A stretch of 64,000 nucleotides of DNA from an uncultured Alphaproteobacteria bacterium (GTDB lineage Bacteria; Pseudomonadota; Alphaproteobacteria; Caulobacterales; Caulobacteraceae). The position numbers and the translations under genes are program-made. Shown here piece after piece: positions 33,271-43,468 of this stretch. Below the pieces are notes generated by a model. That model was not told where the DNA came from and did no database searches. It worked only from the letters and a program-made list of their open reading frames with translations. The stretch covers positions 1 through 64,000 of the forward strand of contig CALETE010000059.1 of NCBI GenBank assembly GCA_937920085.1, read 5' to 3'. Position 1 is the stretch's first letter. Each line of letters starts with the position of its first letter.

Positions 33271-35031
33271 ATGAGTATGGCAAGGCAAGCCGAGACCCCA
33301 TGGGATCTCGTGATCCGCAATGGCTTGGTCATTGATGGCACTGGCCGTGCTGCCTTTCAGGCTGACATTGCCATTCGGGACGGACGTATTGCCCAACTCG
33401 GAAAGGTTTCTGGCGGGGCCATAGAGGAACTGGACGCGGCAGGGCGGCTGGTGACGCCTGGGTTTGTCGACATCCACACCCATTATGACGGCCAGGCCAC
33501 CTGGGGCAGCCAAATGACCCCGTCGGCTTGGCATGGGGTGACCACCGTGGTCATGGGCAATTGCGGCGTCGGGTTCGCACCCTGTCGGCCCGAAGACCAT
33601 GATCGGCTGATCCGCCTGATGGAGGGGGTTGAGGATATTCCCTTCCCGGTCCTGACCGAGGGCCTGCCCTGGAACTGGGAGAGCTTTCCAGACTATCTCG
33701 ACGCCCTCGGATCCCGGGCCTTTGACGTGGATATCGGGGCTCAACTGCCTCACGCCGCCCTCCGGGTTTTCGTTATGGGTGAGCGCGGTGCCAATCGTGA
33801 GCCTGCGACCCCTGCTGATATCGCCGCCATGGCAGCCATAGCGCAGAAGGCCATGGAGGCCGGTGCCCTGGGCTTTTCCACCTCCCGCACCCTCAATCAT
33901 CGAACCTCCGATGGTCAACCAACCCCGACCCTCACGGCTGGCGAGGACGAGCTGACGGGGATTGCCCAGGGCCTTGCTGCAGCTGGCAAGGGCGTCTTGC
34001 AGGTGGTCTCCGACTTTGCCGATCCCCGAGCAGAGTTCGCCATGCTGCGTCGGATGGTCGAGGCCTCCGGCCGGCCCCTGTCCTTTAGTCTGGTCCAGAG
34101 TGCTCGGGGCCCCAATGCCTGGCGCATCATGCTTGATGCCCTGTCAGACGCCACAGAGGCTGGCCTGCCCATGAAGGCCCAGGTGTGCGGTCGGCCGGTG
34201 GGCGTCCTTCTGGGCTTTGAGCTCACGCTCAATCCCTTCAGCCATACCGAGGCCTATGGGACCCTTCTCGACCTGCCTTTTGCCGAACGTCTGGCGAGGC
34301 TGCAGGATAAAACTTTTCAGGCAATGCTGTTGTCTCAGGCGACCCCGGCGGGCGGCCATGCCATTGCCGCGGGCCTCACCCGGAACTGGTCGACCATGTT
34401 CCTGATGGGGGATCAACCTGACTATGAGCAGACCCCGGACCAGACCATCGCTGCCCTGGCACAGGCTAGGGGTTTGACCCCAGATCAACTGGCCCTTGAC
34501 CACATGCTCTCCAATGACGGCAAAGGCATGCTCTATCTGCCCTTCCTGAACTATGCTGATGGCTCATTAGACCCTAGCTATGCCATGCTGACCCATAGGG
34601 ACACGGTGCCCGGTCTGTCGGACGGGGGTGCCCATGTGGGGATGATCTGTGACGGCAGCTTCCCAACCTCTAACCTTACCCATTGGACCCGGGATCGGAC
34701 CCGGGGCGCAAAGATCCCCTTAGAGGCCATGGTCCGCATGCAGACCCGCGATACGGCAGAGGCAGTTGGCCTTTACGACCGTGGCCTCATCGCGCCGGGC
34801 TATCGAGCAGACCTCAACATCATCGACTATGACACCCTGTCCCTGGAGGCGCCTGGGGTTGCCTATGACCTGCCAGCCGGGGGCCGTCGCCTGGTCCAGA
34901 GGGCCCAGGGTTATGTGGCCACAATCCTGGCTGGGGTTGTGACCTATCGAGATGGTGAACCCACAGGGGCCCTGCCCGGACGCTTGCTCAGGGGAAGCCA
35001 GGCCGCGCCGGTTCCACTGGCAGCGGAATAG
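33271..35031 (+). CDS. N-acyl-D-amino acid deacylase / D-aminoacylase-type amidohydrolase
   Basis: The 586-residue metal-dependent hydrolase has the small beta-sandwich plus TIM barrel fold. Metal ligands appear in VDIHTHYDGQATWG, followed by GVTTVVMGNCGVGFAP with the metal-bridging cysteine typical of the D-aminoacylase group, and later DGGAHVGMICDGSFPT. It should remove acyl groups from N-acyl-D-amino acids or open a cyclic imide; proteins of this size act on various substrates. ATG 33271 or ATG 33277; GGGAG is nearer the ideal distance for 33277. A 180-base divergent intergenic region separates it from the methyltransferase. Confidence 0.85.
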   Translation: MSMARQAETPWDLVIRNGLVIDGTGRAAFQADIAIRDGRIAQLGKVSGGAIEELDAAGRLVTPGFVDIHTHYDGQATWGSQMTPSAWHGVTTVVMGNCGVGFAPCRPEDHDRLIRLMEGVEDIPFPVLTEGLPWNWESFPDYLDALGSRAFDVDIGAQLPHAALRVFVMGERGANREPATPADIAAMAAIAQKAMEAGALGFSTSRTLNHRTSDGQPTPTLTAGEDELTGIAQGLAAAGKGVLQVVSDFADPRAEFAMLRRMVEASGRPLSFSLVQSARGPNAWRIMLDALSDATEAGLPMKAQVCGRPVGVLLGFELTLNPFSHTEAYGTLLDLPFAERLARLQDKTFQAMLLSQATPAGGHAIAAGLTRNWSTMFLMGDQPDYEQTPDQTIAALAQARGLTPDQLALDHMLSNDGKGMLYLPFLNYADGSLDPSYAMLTHRDTVPGLSDGGAHVGMICDGSFPTSNLTHWTRDRTRGAKIPLEAMVRMQTRDTAEAVGLYDRGLIAPGYRADLNIIDYDTLSLEAPGVAYDLPAGGRRLVQRAQGYVATILAGVVTYRDGEPTGALPGRLLRGSQAAPVPLAAE

Positions 35032-35069
35032 GTCTTCGCGTCCGCAGCGACGCACGCCATAGGGAGGCC

Positions 35070-36896
35070 ATGTCATCGGCCTTGCTCAATCAGGCGCGGG
35101 AAATCCTGCGCCGGACCTTCGGACACGCGGAATTCCGGGGTCGGCAGGCTGAGGTCATGGGCGAAATCCTCGCCGGCAGGTCAGCCCTGGCTGTTCTGCC
35201 TACGGGGGGAGGCAAGAGCGTCTGCTATCAAATCCCGGCCATGATGCGCCCGGGGCTGGGTCTGGTGATCTCGCCCCTGATCGCCCTGATGACCGACCAG
35301 GTGGCCAGTCTGCTACAGGCTGGGGTGGCAGCGGCGCGGATCGACTCCACCGGCGAGGCCTGGGAGCGTTCGGAAACCTGGGCCAAGATCGAGGCGGGCA
35401 CCCTCGACCTCCTTTATGTGTCGCCCGAAGGCCTGATGGCCCCGGCCATGATGGAGCGCCTGAAGCGCACCCCTCTGTCCCTGATCGCCATTGATGAGGC
35501 TCACTGTGTCAGCCAATGGGGCCATGACTTCCGCCCAGAATACAGGATGCTGGGACGGCTGGCCGAGATTTTCCCAGATGTCCCCCGCCTGGCTGTCACC
35601 GCCACGGCCGATGCCCGGACCCGGGATGACATCCGGGCCGAGCTCAGGCTTCAGGACAGTGCCGAATTCGTCGCCAGCTTCGCCCGGCCGGAACTGGCCC
35701 TATCTGCAGAACGCAAGCGGGGTGCCGGGCACAAGCGTGTATTGGAACTGGTTGAGGCGCGCCCCAACCGTTCCGGGGTCATCTATGCGGGGTCGCGGGA
35801 TGGAACCGATAAGCTGGCCGAGGCCCTGCGTAGCGCGGGGGTTCCGGCCCTGGCCTATCATGCCGGTCTGGACAAGGCGGTCAGAGCCGAGCGTCTGGAG
35901 CATTTCTTAGCCTCAGAAGCCGGGGTCATGGTGGCGACCATCGCCTTTGGAATGGGGGTCGATAAACCCGACGTCCGCTATGTGATCCATGCCGATCCCC
36001 CAGCGTCTATCGAAGCTTACTGGCAGGAAATTGGCCGCGCGGGCCGGGATGGAGAGCCGGCGGAGGGCATTACCCTCTATGGTGCCTCAGACATGGCCTG
36101 GGCCTATCGGCGGATAGACAGCCGTGAGGTCTCCGACGACGTGAAGTCGGTTCAGAACCGCAAGGTCCGCCAGCTCTATGCCTTATTGGACGGGGCATCT
36201 TGCCGAGCAGCTGGGGTGCGGCGTTATTTCGGCGAGGAGGGGGTGGAGGCCTGCGGTCAGTGCGATCTCTGCATGGGAACGCTCGAGACCATCGACGCAA
36301 CAGAGGCGGCCCAAAAGGCTCTGTCAGCTGCTCACCGTATGGGCGGACGTTTTGGGCGGGGCCGTTTGGTGGAGCACTTGCTGGGTAAGACCAAGGACCC
36401 GTCGGCGTTTGAAGCGGGCCTTTCTACCTTCGGGGTGGGCAAGGAGTTCAGTGCCGCAGGCTGGCGGGATCTGGTGGATCAGCTGTTGTTTGATGGCCTA
36501 CTGAAGGAAGACCCCAATGACGGCCGCCCCCTGATCGGCCTCGGCGATGTGGAGGCAGTGCGGGCCGTCTATCGCGGCGAGCGTCAGGTAGCCCTGCGCA
36601 AGGCCCTCGAAGATCACGAAGCCACAGTTGGGCGGCCTCGCAAGGGCGCGCGTGATACGGTCGACCTGGCCGTCGGTGACCAGAAGCTGTTTGAGGATCT
36701 CAGATACTGGCGCGCTGCAGAGGCCAGGCGACAGCATGTTCCGCCCTATGTGATCTTTTCTGATCGCACCCTGGCCGAAATCGCCCTGCGACGACCAAGG
36801 ACCTCTTCTACCCTGCTGGCCGTTTCCGGCGTTGGGGAGGGCAAGCTGGCCCGCTATGGCCCAGAGGTGATCGCCGTCGTCGAAAAATCCCTTTAG
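35070..36896 (+). CDS. recQ: RecQ family ATP-dependent DNA helicase
   Basis: RecQ unwinds DNA 3' to 5' in recombination and repair. The 608-residue protein has Walker A PTGGGKS (45-51), DEAH box at 142, SATADARTR-like motif III, and motif VI QEIGRAGRDG. The zinc-binding domain shows CRAAGVRRYFGEEGVEACGQCDLC, followed by a winged helix (about 405-500) and an HRDC domain at the end (about 535-605). Length is standard. ATG at 35070 follows AGGGAGG. Its stop overlaps the convergent gyrB stop by 4 bases. Confidence 0.95.
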   Translation: MSSALLNQAREILRRTFGHAEFRGRQAEVMGEILAGRSALAVLPTGGGKSVCYQIPAMMRPGLGLVISPLIALMTDQVASLLQAGVAAARIDSTGEAWERSETWAKIEAGTLDLLYVSPEGLMAPAMMERLKRTPLSLIAIDEAHCVSQWGHDFRPEYRMLGRLAEIFPDVPRLAVTATADARTRDDIRAELRLQDSAEFVASFARPELALSAERKRGAGHKRVLELVEARPNRSGVIYAGSRDGTDKLAEALRSAGVPALAYHAGLDKAVRAERLEHFLASEAGVMVATIAFGMGVDKPDVRYVIHADPPASIEAYWQEIGRAGRDGEPAEGITLYGASDMAWAYRRIDSREVSDDVKSVQNRKVRQLYALLDGASCRAAGVRRYFGEEGVEACGQCDLCMGTLETIDATEAAQKALSAAHRMGGRFGRGRLVEHLLGKTKDPSAFEAGLSTFGVGKEFSAAGWRDLVDQLLFDGLLKEDPNDGRPLIGLGDVEAVRAVYRGERQVALRKALEDHEATVGRPRKGARDTVDLAVGDQKLFEDLRYWRAAEARRQHVPPYVIFSDRTLAEIALRRPRTSSTLLAVSGVGEGKLARYGPEVIAVVEKSL

Positions 36897-39331
36897 GCGT
36901 CGACTTCCGCATCCAGGGCATTGGCCTGGATGAAGTCCCGTCGGGGCTCCACCAGATCGCCCATCAAGCGGGTGAACATGTCGTCGGCGTCATCGGCATG
37001 GTTCACCTTGACCTGCAGCAGGGTGCGGGCATTGGCGTCAAGGGTGGTTTCCCAAAGCTGATCGGGGTTCATTTCCCCAAGGCCCTTATAGCGCTGGATG
37101 GCCAGACCCCGGCGGCCGGAATCCATCACCGCGGCAACAAGATCCATGGGCCCACGTACTGTCGTTGTCCGGTCCCGACGGGTGAAGGTTCCCGGTGCTG
37201 AGAAGAATTCTGCCAAATCCCGGGCCCGTTCGGCCAGGCGACGGGCGTCAGCGGCATTGAGCAGCTGCTCATCCAGCACGACCTTTTCGGTCACGCCGCG
37301 CTTGATCCTGGCGAAGGCATAGCCGCCACCGGGAGCGAGTTCGCCCGTCCATAGGCCGTCGCCTTCTTCGGCATAGAGATCCAGGCGTTTGGCCGCAGCA
37401 GACAGATCGCCTGACTCGCCGAGCAGGCCCGCGAGGGCCGCCTGTTCTACGGCAAAGGCCGGAGCCCGCGCGGACAGGCGCTCGATATTGGCCTTGGCGC
37501 TCCGGGCGGTTTGGACAAGGTTCAGAAGATCACCCGCAGCCAGCCGCTCGCCAGAGGCCAGTTCCAGGACTGCGCCATCGACACCCTCATCGGTCAGGTA
37601 GGATTCCAGCATGGAATCATCCTTCAGATAGCGCGAGGACTTGCCCTTTGAGGCCTTATAGAGCGGCGGCTGGGCGATATAGAGATAGCCCCGCTCAATC
37701 ACCTGGGGCATTTGCCGATAGAAGAAGGTCAGCAGCAGGGTGCGGATGTGGGCACCATCCACGTCGGCGTCCGTCATGATGACGATCTTGTGGTAGCGAA
37801 TCTTCTCGATGTCGAAATCGTCCCGGCCAATCCCGGCACCCAGGGCGGTGATGAGCGTGCCGATCTGGTCAGAGCCCAGCATCCGATCAAACCGGGCCCG
37901 CTCGACGTTCAAGATCTTGCCGCGCAGGGGCAGGACGGCCTGGTTCTCGCGGTTGCGGGCCTGCTTGGCTGAGCCGCCGGCGGAGTCGCCCTCCACCAGG
38001 AAGATTTCGGACTTGGCCGGATCTTTTTCCTGACAGTCGGCCAACTTGCCGGGCAAGGAGCTGATATCCAGAGCCGACTTGCGCCGGGTCAGTTCCCGGG
38101 CCTTGCGCGCGGCTTCTCGGGCAGCGGCGGCCTCGGTGATCTTCTGGACGATCATCTTGGCTTCAACGGGGTGCTCTTCGAACCAGGCCCCAAGGCCTTC
38201 ACCCACCAGACCCTCAACGGCGGGACGGACTTCGGAGGAGACCAGCTTGTCCTTTGTCTGAGACGAAAATTTCGGATCGGGAACCTTGACCGACAGGACG
38301 CAGGTCAGGCCTTCCCGGGCGTCTTCCCCAGACACCGAGACCTTCTCGCGCTTGGCGGCACCTGAGGTTTCCGCATAGCTGGAAATGATCCGGGTCAGGG
38401 CTGAGCGAAAGGCTGCCAGGTGGGTGCCGCCATCCCGCTGGGGAATGTTATTGGTGAAGCAGAGGACGTTCTCGTGATAGCCGTCGTTCCACCAAAGGGA
38501 GAGGTCTAACTCGACATTTTCGCGCTTGCCTCGGACAACGATGGGCGCCTTGAGAATTCCGGTCTTGGCCTTGTCCAGGTGGCGGACAAAGGCTTCGACC
38601 CCGCCCTCATAGTGGAGCATTTCCACAAAGGGTTCGGCCTCCCGGTGGTCCTTTAGCCAAATGGTGACGCCAGAGTTCAGGAAGGCCAGCTCCCGCAGGC
38701 GGTGCTCAAGGGTCTTCCGGTCAAATTCGATGAAGGCAAAGGTTTCCGATGACGGGAAAAAGGTGACCTCTGTCCCTGACAGGAATTCACCGTTTTCGCG
38801 CAGGGGCGCATCGCCGGTGACGATCAGGGGTGAAACCGCGTCCCCGCGACGGAATTCCATCTCATAGGCCTTGCCGCCCCGATAGATTTTCAAGCGCAGC
38901 CAGTCGGACAGGGCGTTGACCACGGAAACCCCAACCCCGTGCAGACCACCCGAGACCTTGTAGGAGTTCTGGTCAAACTTACCGCCGGCGTGCAGCTGGG
39001 TCATGATGACCTCGGCCGCCGAAACGCCTTCGCCCTCGTGGATATCTACGGGAATGCCGCGGCCATCGTCAGTGACGGTGCAGGAGCCATCGGCGTTGAG
39101 GATCACCTCCACCCGCGTGGCCCAACCCGCCAGGGTTTCGTCGATGGCATTGTCCACCACTTCATAGACCATGTGGTGCAGGCCCGACCCATCGTCGGTG
39201 TCGCCGATATACATGCCTGGGCGCTTGCGCACGGCGTCGAGGCCCTTGAGGACCTTGATCGACTCAGCCCCGTACTCGCTCTGTCCGTTGTTTTCCGGGG
39301 TGTTGTCGGGCTTGTTGGGGAGATCGGTCAT
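36893..39331 (-). CDS. gyrB: DNA gyrase subunit B
   Basis: GyrB is the ATPase half of gyrase, which adds negative supercoils. The 812-residue protein has the GHKL ATPase (VDNAIDETLAG, TDDGRGIPVDIHEGEG, GLHGVGVSVVNALS), the transducer domain, and the TOPRIM domain with VEGDSAGGSA, PLRGKILNVE and DADVDGAHI. About 200 residues follow before the Gyrase_B C-terminal piece (QRYKGLGEMN, as in all GyrB). Its ATG overlaps the recF stop by 4 bases (ATGA), so recF and gyrB are translationally coupled; dnaN lies upstream in the same direction. Confidence 0.98.
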   Translation of the reverse strand: MTDLPNKPDNTPENNGQSEYGAESIKVLKGLDAVRKRPGMYIGDTDDGSGLHHMVYEVVDNAIDETLAGWATRVEVILNADGSCTVTDDGRGIPVDIHEGEGVSAAEVIMTQLHAGGKFDQNSYKVSGGLHGVGVSVVNALSDWLRLKIYRGGKAYEMEFRRGDAVSPLIVTGDAPLRENGEFLSGTEVTFFPSSETFAFIEFDRKTLEHRLRELAFLNSGVTIWLKDHREAEPFVEMLHYEGGVEAFVRHLDKAKTGILKAPIVVRGKRENVELDLSLWWNDGYHENVLCFTNNIPQRDGGTHLAAFRSALTRIISSYAETSGAAKREKVSVSGEDAREGLTCVLSVKVPDPKFSSQTKDKLVSSEVRPAVEGLVGEGLGAWFEEHPVEAKMIVQKITEAAAAREAARKARELTRRKSALDISSLPGKLADCQEKDPAKSEIFLVEGDSAGGSAKQARNRENQAVLPLRGKILNVERARFDRMLGSDQIGTLITALGAGIGRDDFDIEKIRYHKIVIMTDADVDGAHIRTLLLTFFYRQMPQVIERGYLYIAQPPLYKASKGKSSRYLKDDSMLESYLTDEGVDGAVLELASGERLAAGDLLNLVQTARSAKANIERLSARAPAFAVEQAALAGLLGESGDLSAAAKRLDLYAEEGDGLWTGELAPGGGYAFARIKRGVTEKVVLDEQLLNAADARRLAERARDLAEFFSAPGTFTRRDRTTTVRGPMDLVAAVMDSGRRGLAIQRYKGLGEMNPDQLWETTLDANARTLLQVKVNHADDADDMFTRLMGDLVEPRRDFIQANALDAEVDA

Positions 39332-40470
39332 TCAGTGTCCAGAATCGCCAGATTCGAGCCATCCACATGGACGCCCTGGGCCCGGCCCTTCAAATCTTCA
39401 AACAGATGCTCGTCCGTGCCCGTGAGAAAGGCCTGGAGCTTGAGCGCCTCGATTTCGTCGAACAGGGCAGCCCGCCTACGGCGGTCCAAATGTGCGGCGA
39501 CTTCGTCGAGCAACAGTATAGGGTTCGGCGCTGATTCTGCACGCGAAAGACGCGAGGCCTGGGCTAGAATCAGGTTCAAAATCAGGGCTTTCTGCTCTCC
39601 CGTCGAACATTCCGCCGCCGGACGTTGTTTTTCGACGTGCACGACCGCCAGATCGCCGCGATGGGGGCCGGTTAGGGCGCGCCCAGCCGCCGCGTCTCGG
39701 CTTCTCCCGGCAGCTAAATCCTTGGCGAGTTTGGCCTCAATCTCCTCCAGACCGGCGCCCTCACAGGCGAGGCCCTCCCACTCCCCCGTCAAAGACAGTT
39801 GAGCCAAGGGGAAGGGTCGATCGACCCGAGTCTCAATTTCAGCCTGCAGGGCGGCCAGGGTTCGGGCCCTCGCCTCAGCCATGAGGGCCCCTGCTTCAGC
39901 CAACCTAGCTTCCAGGGCGGTTAGCCAGTCCCCATCTGCCGGGCCGTCGGTCAGGAGGCGCATGCGCTCACGGCCGGCCTTCTCGTAGGTTGAGGCGTGG
40001 CGCGCATGGCCAGGCTCAGCTGCAAAGACCAGTCGATCCAGGAATCGCCTGCGATCACTGGCACCCTCTAGGAACAGCCTATCCTGGGCTGGGGTTAGCC
40101 AGACCTGCCGCGTAAGGTCTGAAAGCCGCGCCGGAGGTATGACCTCGCCCTCTAGCCGCACAGCCCGTCGGCTTTGGCCTGCCGCCTCAAGGCCTGTGCC
40201 GAGCCTGACCGGCTCGTCGTCCTGCAGAAGGGTGGCCGATACAGCCCAGGCCCCGCCATTGGGTTCGCCCGGTGCCCGACGACCCATCTCCGCAAGGGCT
40301 GCATTGCGTAGGCCGCGTCCCGGAGTCAGCAGGCTGACCGCCTCGAGGAGGTTGGTCTTCCCAGCACCATTGGGTCCGACCAAAAAAACCGGCCGCCCAT
40401 CCAGCGCAATTTCGCTGCGGGCGTAGGATCGAAAGTCCGTCAGGACCAGGTGTGTGAGGGCGGTGCGCAC
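39328..40470 (-). CDS. recF: DNA replication and repair protein RecF
   Basis: RecF is an SMC-like ATPase that helps load RecA at gaps. The 380-residue protein has Walker A GPNGAGKTN (about 33-41), the signature-like STGEQKALI and Walker B ILLLDEVAAHLD. TDFRSYARSEIALDGRPVFLVG is a typical N-terminus. The start is GTG at 40470. It sits 45 bases after dnaN and overlaps gyrB, the conserved dnaN-recF-gyrB order without dnaA. Confidence 0.95.
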   Translation of the reverse strand: MRTALTHLVLTDFRSYARSEIALDGRPVFLVGPNGAGKTNLLEAVSLLTPGRGLRNAALAEMGRRAPGEPNGGAWAVSATLLQDDEPVRLGTGLEAAGQSRRAVRLEGEVIPPARLSDLTRQVWLTPAQDRLFLEGASDRRRFLDRLVFAAEPGHARHASTYEKAGRERMRLLTDGPADGDWLTALEARLAEAGALMAEARARTLAALQAEIETRVDRPFPLAQLSLTGEWEGLACEGAGLEEIEAKLAKDLAAGRSRDAAAGRALTGPHRGDLAVVHVEKQRPAAECSTGEQKALILNLILAQASRLSRAESAPNPILLLDEVAAHLDRRRRAALFDEIEALKLQAFLTGTDEHLFEDLKGRAQGVHVDGSNLAILDTE

Positions 40471-40515
40471 ACAAGGGTCTTAGCCCGGTTTGGTCGGACC
40501 GGGAAATCCGATGGC

Positions 40516-41634
40516 CTAGACCCTCAGGGGCATCAGCACATAGCGAACGTCGGGGTCGGTCGGGTCAAGAACCAGGGCCGGGTCGTTGGGCCCACCGAAG
40601 CGGAACTCAGCCTGGTCCGCCGTGATCTGGTCGGTGACGTCTAAGAGATAGCGGGCGTTGAAGGACAGCTCGAAGCTATCGCCGGCATAGTCGACCTCGA
40701 TCTCTTCGACCGCCTGGCCAGCTTCCATATTGCGCACGGTCAGGATGACGCGCCCTGGCTCGATCGCCATGCGCACGGACCGGCTCTTTTCGGCAGAGAT
40801 GGTGGCCACCCGGTCGACAGCTTGGGCAAACAGCTTGTTGTCCACCATCATGACCTTGTCATTGTCCCGGGGAATGACGCGGACATAGTCGGGGAAGTTG
40901 CCGTCAATCACCTTGGAGGTCAGGGCCGCGCCGCCGAACTCAAAGCGGATTTTTTGCGGGCTGAGGGCGAGGTCTAGGGACTCACCTGCGTCCTCCAGCA
41001 GACGCCGGGCTTCATTGATGGTCTTGCGCGGCACGATGACGCCGGGCGACCCGGCTGAGCCCTCTGGCGCGAGCATTTCAGCCAGGGCGAGGCGGTGGCC
41101 GTCGGTGGCGACGGCGCGCAGCTTGGCGACCCCACCCTCAACCACTGTGTGGATATAGAGGCCGTTCAGATAATAGCGGGTCTCTTCGGTGGAGATCGCG
41201 AACTTGGTCTTATCGATCAGGCGGATCAGGTCCCCCACATCCACCCCGATCCGGCCCGAAAGGCCGTCGGAGGACATGACTGGAAAATCTCCGGCCGGGA
41301 GGACTGGCAGGTTGAAGCGCGAACGCCCTGCCGCCACGGTCAGGCGCGGGTCTTCCCCGGTGAAGGACAGAGACACGTCTGACCCCTCGGGTAACTTGCG
41401 GACGATTTCATAAAGCGTGTGGGCAGGCGCAGTGATCTGTCCTGGCTGATCGACCTGGGCCAGGGCCTCATCGATAATTTCCAGATCAAGGTCTGTCGCC
41501 GAAAAGCTCAAACGATCCCGGTCAGCCGACAACAGGACATTTGACAGGATCGGAATGGTATTGCGCCGCTCCACGGCGCTCTGAACATGTCCCAGAGCCT
41601 TCAGCAGGGCAGCGCGTTCAATCGTTAGCTTCAT
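40516..41634 (-). CDS. dnaN: DNA polymerase III beta sliding clamp
   Basis: DnaN forms the ring that holds DNA polymerase III on DNA. The 372-residue protein has three beta-clamp repeats: MKLTIERAALLKALGHVQSAVERRNTIPIL at the start, FNLPVLPAGDFPVM in the middle and the C-terminal end VRYVLMPLRV, which carries the hydrophobic binding pocket residues. ATG at 41634 gives the standard MKL start; an upstream start at 41655 would add an unusual seven residues. It is followed by recF and gyrB. Confidence 0.98.
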   Translation of the reverse strand: MKLTIERAALLKALGHVQSAVERRNTIPILSNVLLSADRDRLSFSATDLDLEIIDEALAQVDQPGQITAPAHTLYEIVRKLPEGSDVSLSFTGEDPRLTVAAGRSRFNLPVLPAGDFPVMSSDGLSGRIGVDVGDLIRLIDKTKFAISTEETRYYLNGLYIHTVVEGGVAKLRAVATDGHRLALAEMLAPEGSAGSPGVIVPRKTINEARRLLEDAGESLDLALSPQKIRFEFGGAALTSKVIDGNFPDYVRVIPRDNDKVMMVDNKLFAQAVDRVATISAEKSRSVRMAIEPGRVILTVRNMEAGQAVEEIEVDYAGDSFELSFNARYLLDVTDQITADQAEFRFGGPNDPALVLDPTDPDVRYVLMPLRV

Positions 41635-41755
41635 TTTATCGTCCGAAATCTCCAAGCGCCGGCAAGCGATTCGCCACCGTCCCCAAGTCTGGAGGAACCT
41701 GCGACTTTAGCGAATTCCATCCAGCGCGGAAGGGCGCACGCGCGAGAAAATACAG

Positions 41756-42373
41756 CTAGGCTCGCGTATCGCAGGCGCTACCTGTCTCGGCCTCCGCATC
41801 ATCTTGGGTGGCGTAGGGGTTGGGACCTTGAGAATCGGCAGGAACCTCCCCTGTCGATCCCTTTGCAGCGACCACGACCATGGCGGGACGTACCAGCCGA
41901 CCCAAGAGCTCATAGCCGGGCTGCAGGGTCTGGATCACGCTTCCGGCCCCAACCTCATTTGAAACCTGCTCCATCACGGCCTGATGCTGGTGAGGGTCGA
42001 ACTTCGTCCCGGCTAAGGGGTCGACGCGCTTCAAGCCGTTGGTTTCGAAAGCCGAGAGCAAGGCCTTTTCTGTCATCTCGACCCCCACCAGAAAATTCTT
42101 CACAGCCGGGTCTTCATTGGCTGGCGGGGCCGTGAGGGCGCGCCCAAGGGTATCGGCGACGGTCAGCAGGTCCCGGGCAAATTTCTGAATTGCGTAAGCC
42201 CGCGCGTCATTTGCCTCTCGTTCTGCCCGGCGCTTGGTGTTCTCAGCGTCCGCAGCATACCGCAGCACCTGCTCCTTCAGCGATGCATTTTCCGCCGCTA
42301 AGGCTTCCATATGATCGAGGGCCGCATCGGCCACGGCGTTGAACTCTTCGGTGGCTGTTTCATCTTCGGACAT
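41756..42373 (-). CDS. grpE: GrpE nucleotide exchange factor
   Basis: GrpE releases ADP from DnaK. The 205-residue protein has an N-terminal acidic helix, a long coiled coil (AAENASLKEQVLRYAADAENTKRRAEREAND), and the C-terminal beta domain with FDPHQHQAVMEQ and LQPGYELLGRLVRPAMVVVA, the family signature. It lies 12 bases after hrcA on the same strand, a conserved heat-shock pair. A 121-base region with no gene separates it from dnaN. Confidence 0.97.
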   Translation of the reverse strand: MSEDETATEEFNAVADAALDHMEALAAENASLKEQVLRYAADAENTKRRAEREANDARAYAIQKFARDLLTVADTLGRALTAPPANEDPAVKNFLVGVEMTEKALLSAFETNGLKRVDPLAGTKFDPHQHQAVMEQVSNEVGAGSVIQTLQPGYELLGRLVRPAMVVVAAKGSTGEVPADSQGPNPYATQDDAEAETGSACDTRA

Positions 42374-42385
42374 GTCTAGAACCTC

Positions 42386-43468
42386 TTATCCATTCGTCAC
42401 CTGAGAGAGCATGCGGGCGGTATAGTCCACCAGCGGGATCACCCGGGCATAGTTCAGTCGGGCCGGCCCAATCACAGCGATTGCACCCAGGACCTTTTGT
42501 CGACCCGTCATATAGGGTGCTGCGATCACGGCGGAACCCGAAAGCGAAAACAACCTCGTCTCAGCCCCAATAAAAATGCGGACCCCCTGCGCCTCCCGCA
42601 CGCCGTCCAGCAAACCGATCAGATGCTCCTTCTGTTCCAGGTCATCGAACAGCATGCGGACGCGCTCAAGATCATCAATGCTTTCGCGATCGGTCAGTAG
42701 ATTGGCGCGGCCCCGGACGATTAGGGCGCGATCCGTGCCTTCCCCACCGCCCCAGGCTGCCAATCCGTCCTCAACCAGACGTGCGGCGGCTTCATTCAGT
42801 TGCCGCTGGGCATGCTCCAGTTCGATCCGGATGTCAGCACCGGCCTCCGCCAGTGTCTTACCGCGCAGCCGTGAATTCAGAAAGTTAGAGGCTTCTTGCA
42901 GGGATGACGGGGTGATCCCGGCCGTGAGGGCCATGACCCGATTTTCCACCGTGCCATCTTCAAAGACCATCACCGCCAGGGCTTGATCGCTGCCCAGGGC
43001 GACAAATTCCACATGCTTGACGCCGGCGTCCCTCACTGGCGTGACAACAATGCCTGCGCCGCCGGCCAGGCCCGACAGGAGCGCGGTTGCTTCGGTGAGG
43101 GCGTCATCAAAGGATCCGCCCCTTGCCGCCAGCCGGGTTTCTATGGTCCGTCGCTCCTCCTCGCTGACATGGCCAACCTCCATCAGCCCGTCCACGAACA
43201 GCCTGAGGCCGGCATGGGTGGGGCGTCGCCCGGCGCTGATATGGGGGGCCCCCAGCAGGCCAAGACTTGTCAGGTCCTGCATGGTGTTGCGGATAGAGGC
43301 CGGAGACAGCTGCACGCCGCCCTTGGACAGGGTTCTAGAGCCCACGGGTTCACCGGTTTCGATGTAACTCTCGACCACACGCCGGAATATCTCTCGGGCC
43401 CGGCTGTCCAGCTCCATCAGGGTTGGGCCCGCGCTCAGCAGGGAATGGGTCAAGTCGTTGGGTCGCAT
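42386..43468 (-). CDS. hrcA: HrcA heat-inducible transcription repressor
   Basis: HrcA represses chaperonin genes by binding the CIRCE element. The 360-residue protein has an N-terminal winged helix (LMELDSRAREIFRRVVESYIETGEPVGSRTLS, SPASIRNTMQDL), a GAF-like core and the conserved end VIPLVDYTARMLSQ. ATG at 43468 (MRPNDLTHSLLSAGPTLMELD) fits Caulobacter relatives; the frame extends to 43591, but that would reach into rph. It is divergent from rph and upstream of grpE. I found no CIRCE sequence in the intergenic region, so self-control is not seen here. Confidence 0.95.
   Translation of the reverse strand: MRPNDLTHSLLSAGPTLMELDSRAREIFRRVVESYIETGEPVGSRTLSKGGVQLSPASIRNTMQDLTSLGLLGAPHISAGRRPTHAGLRLFVDGLMEVGHVSEEERRTIETRLAARGGSFDDALTEATALLSGLAGGAGIVVTPVRDAGVKHVEFVALGSDQALAVMVFEDGTVENRVMALTAGITPSSLQEASNFLNSRLRGKTLAEAGADIRIELEHAQRQLNEAAARLVEDGLAAWGGGEGTDRALIVRGRANLLTDRESIDDLERVRMLFDDLEQKEHLIGLLDGVREAQGVRIFIGAETRLFSLSGSAVIAAPYMTGRQKVLGAIAVIGPARLNYARVIPLVDYTARMLSQVTNG

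Noticed and set aside
36893..41634. Replication origin near dnaN-recF-gyrB
   Set aside because: No cluster of DnaA boxes (TTATCCACA-like) or AT-rich unwinding region was seen; in Caulobacterales the origin lies away from dnaN.
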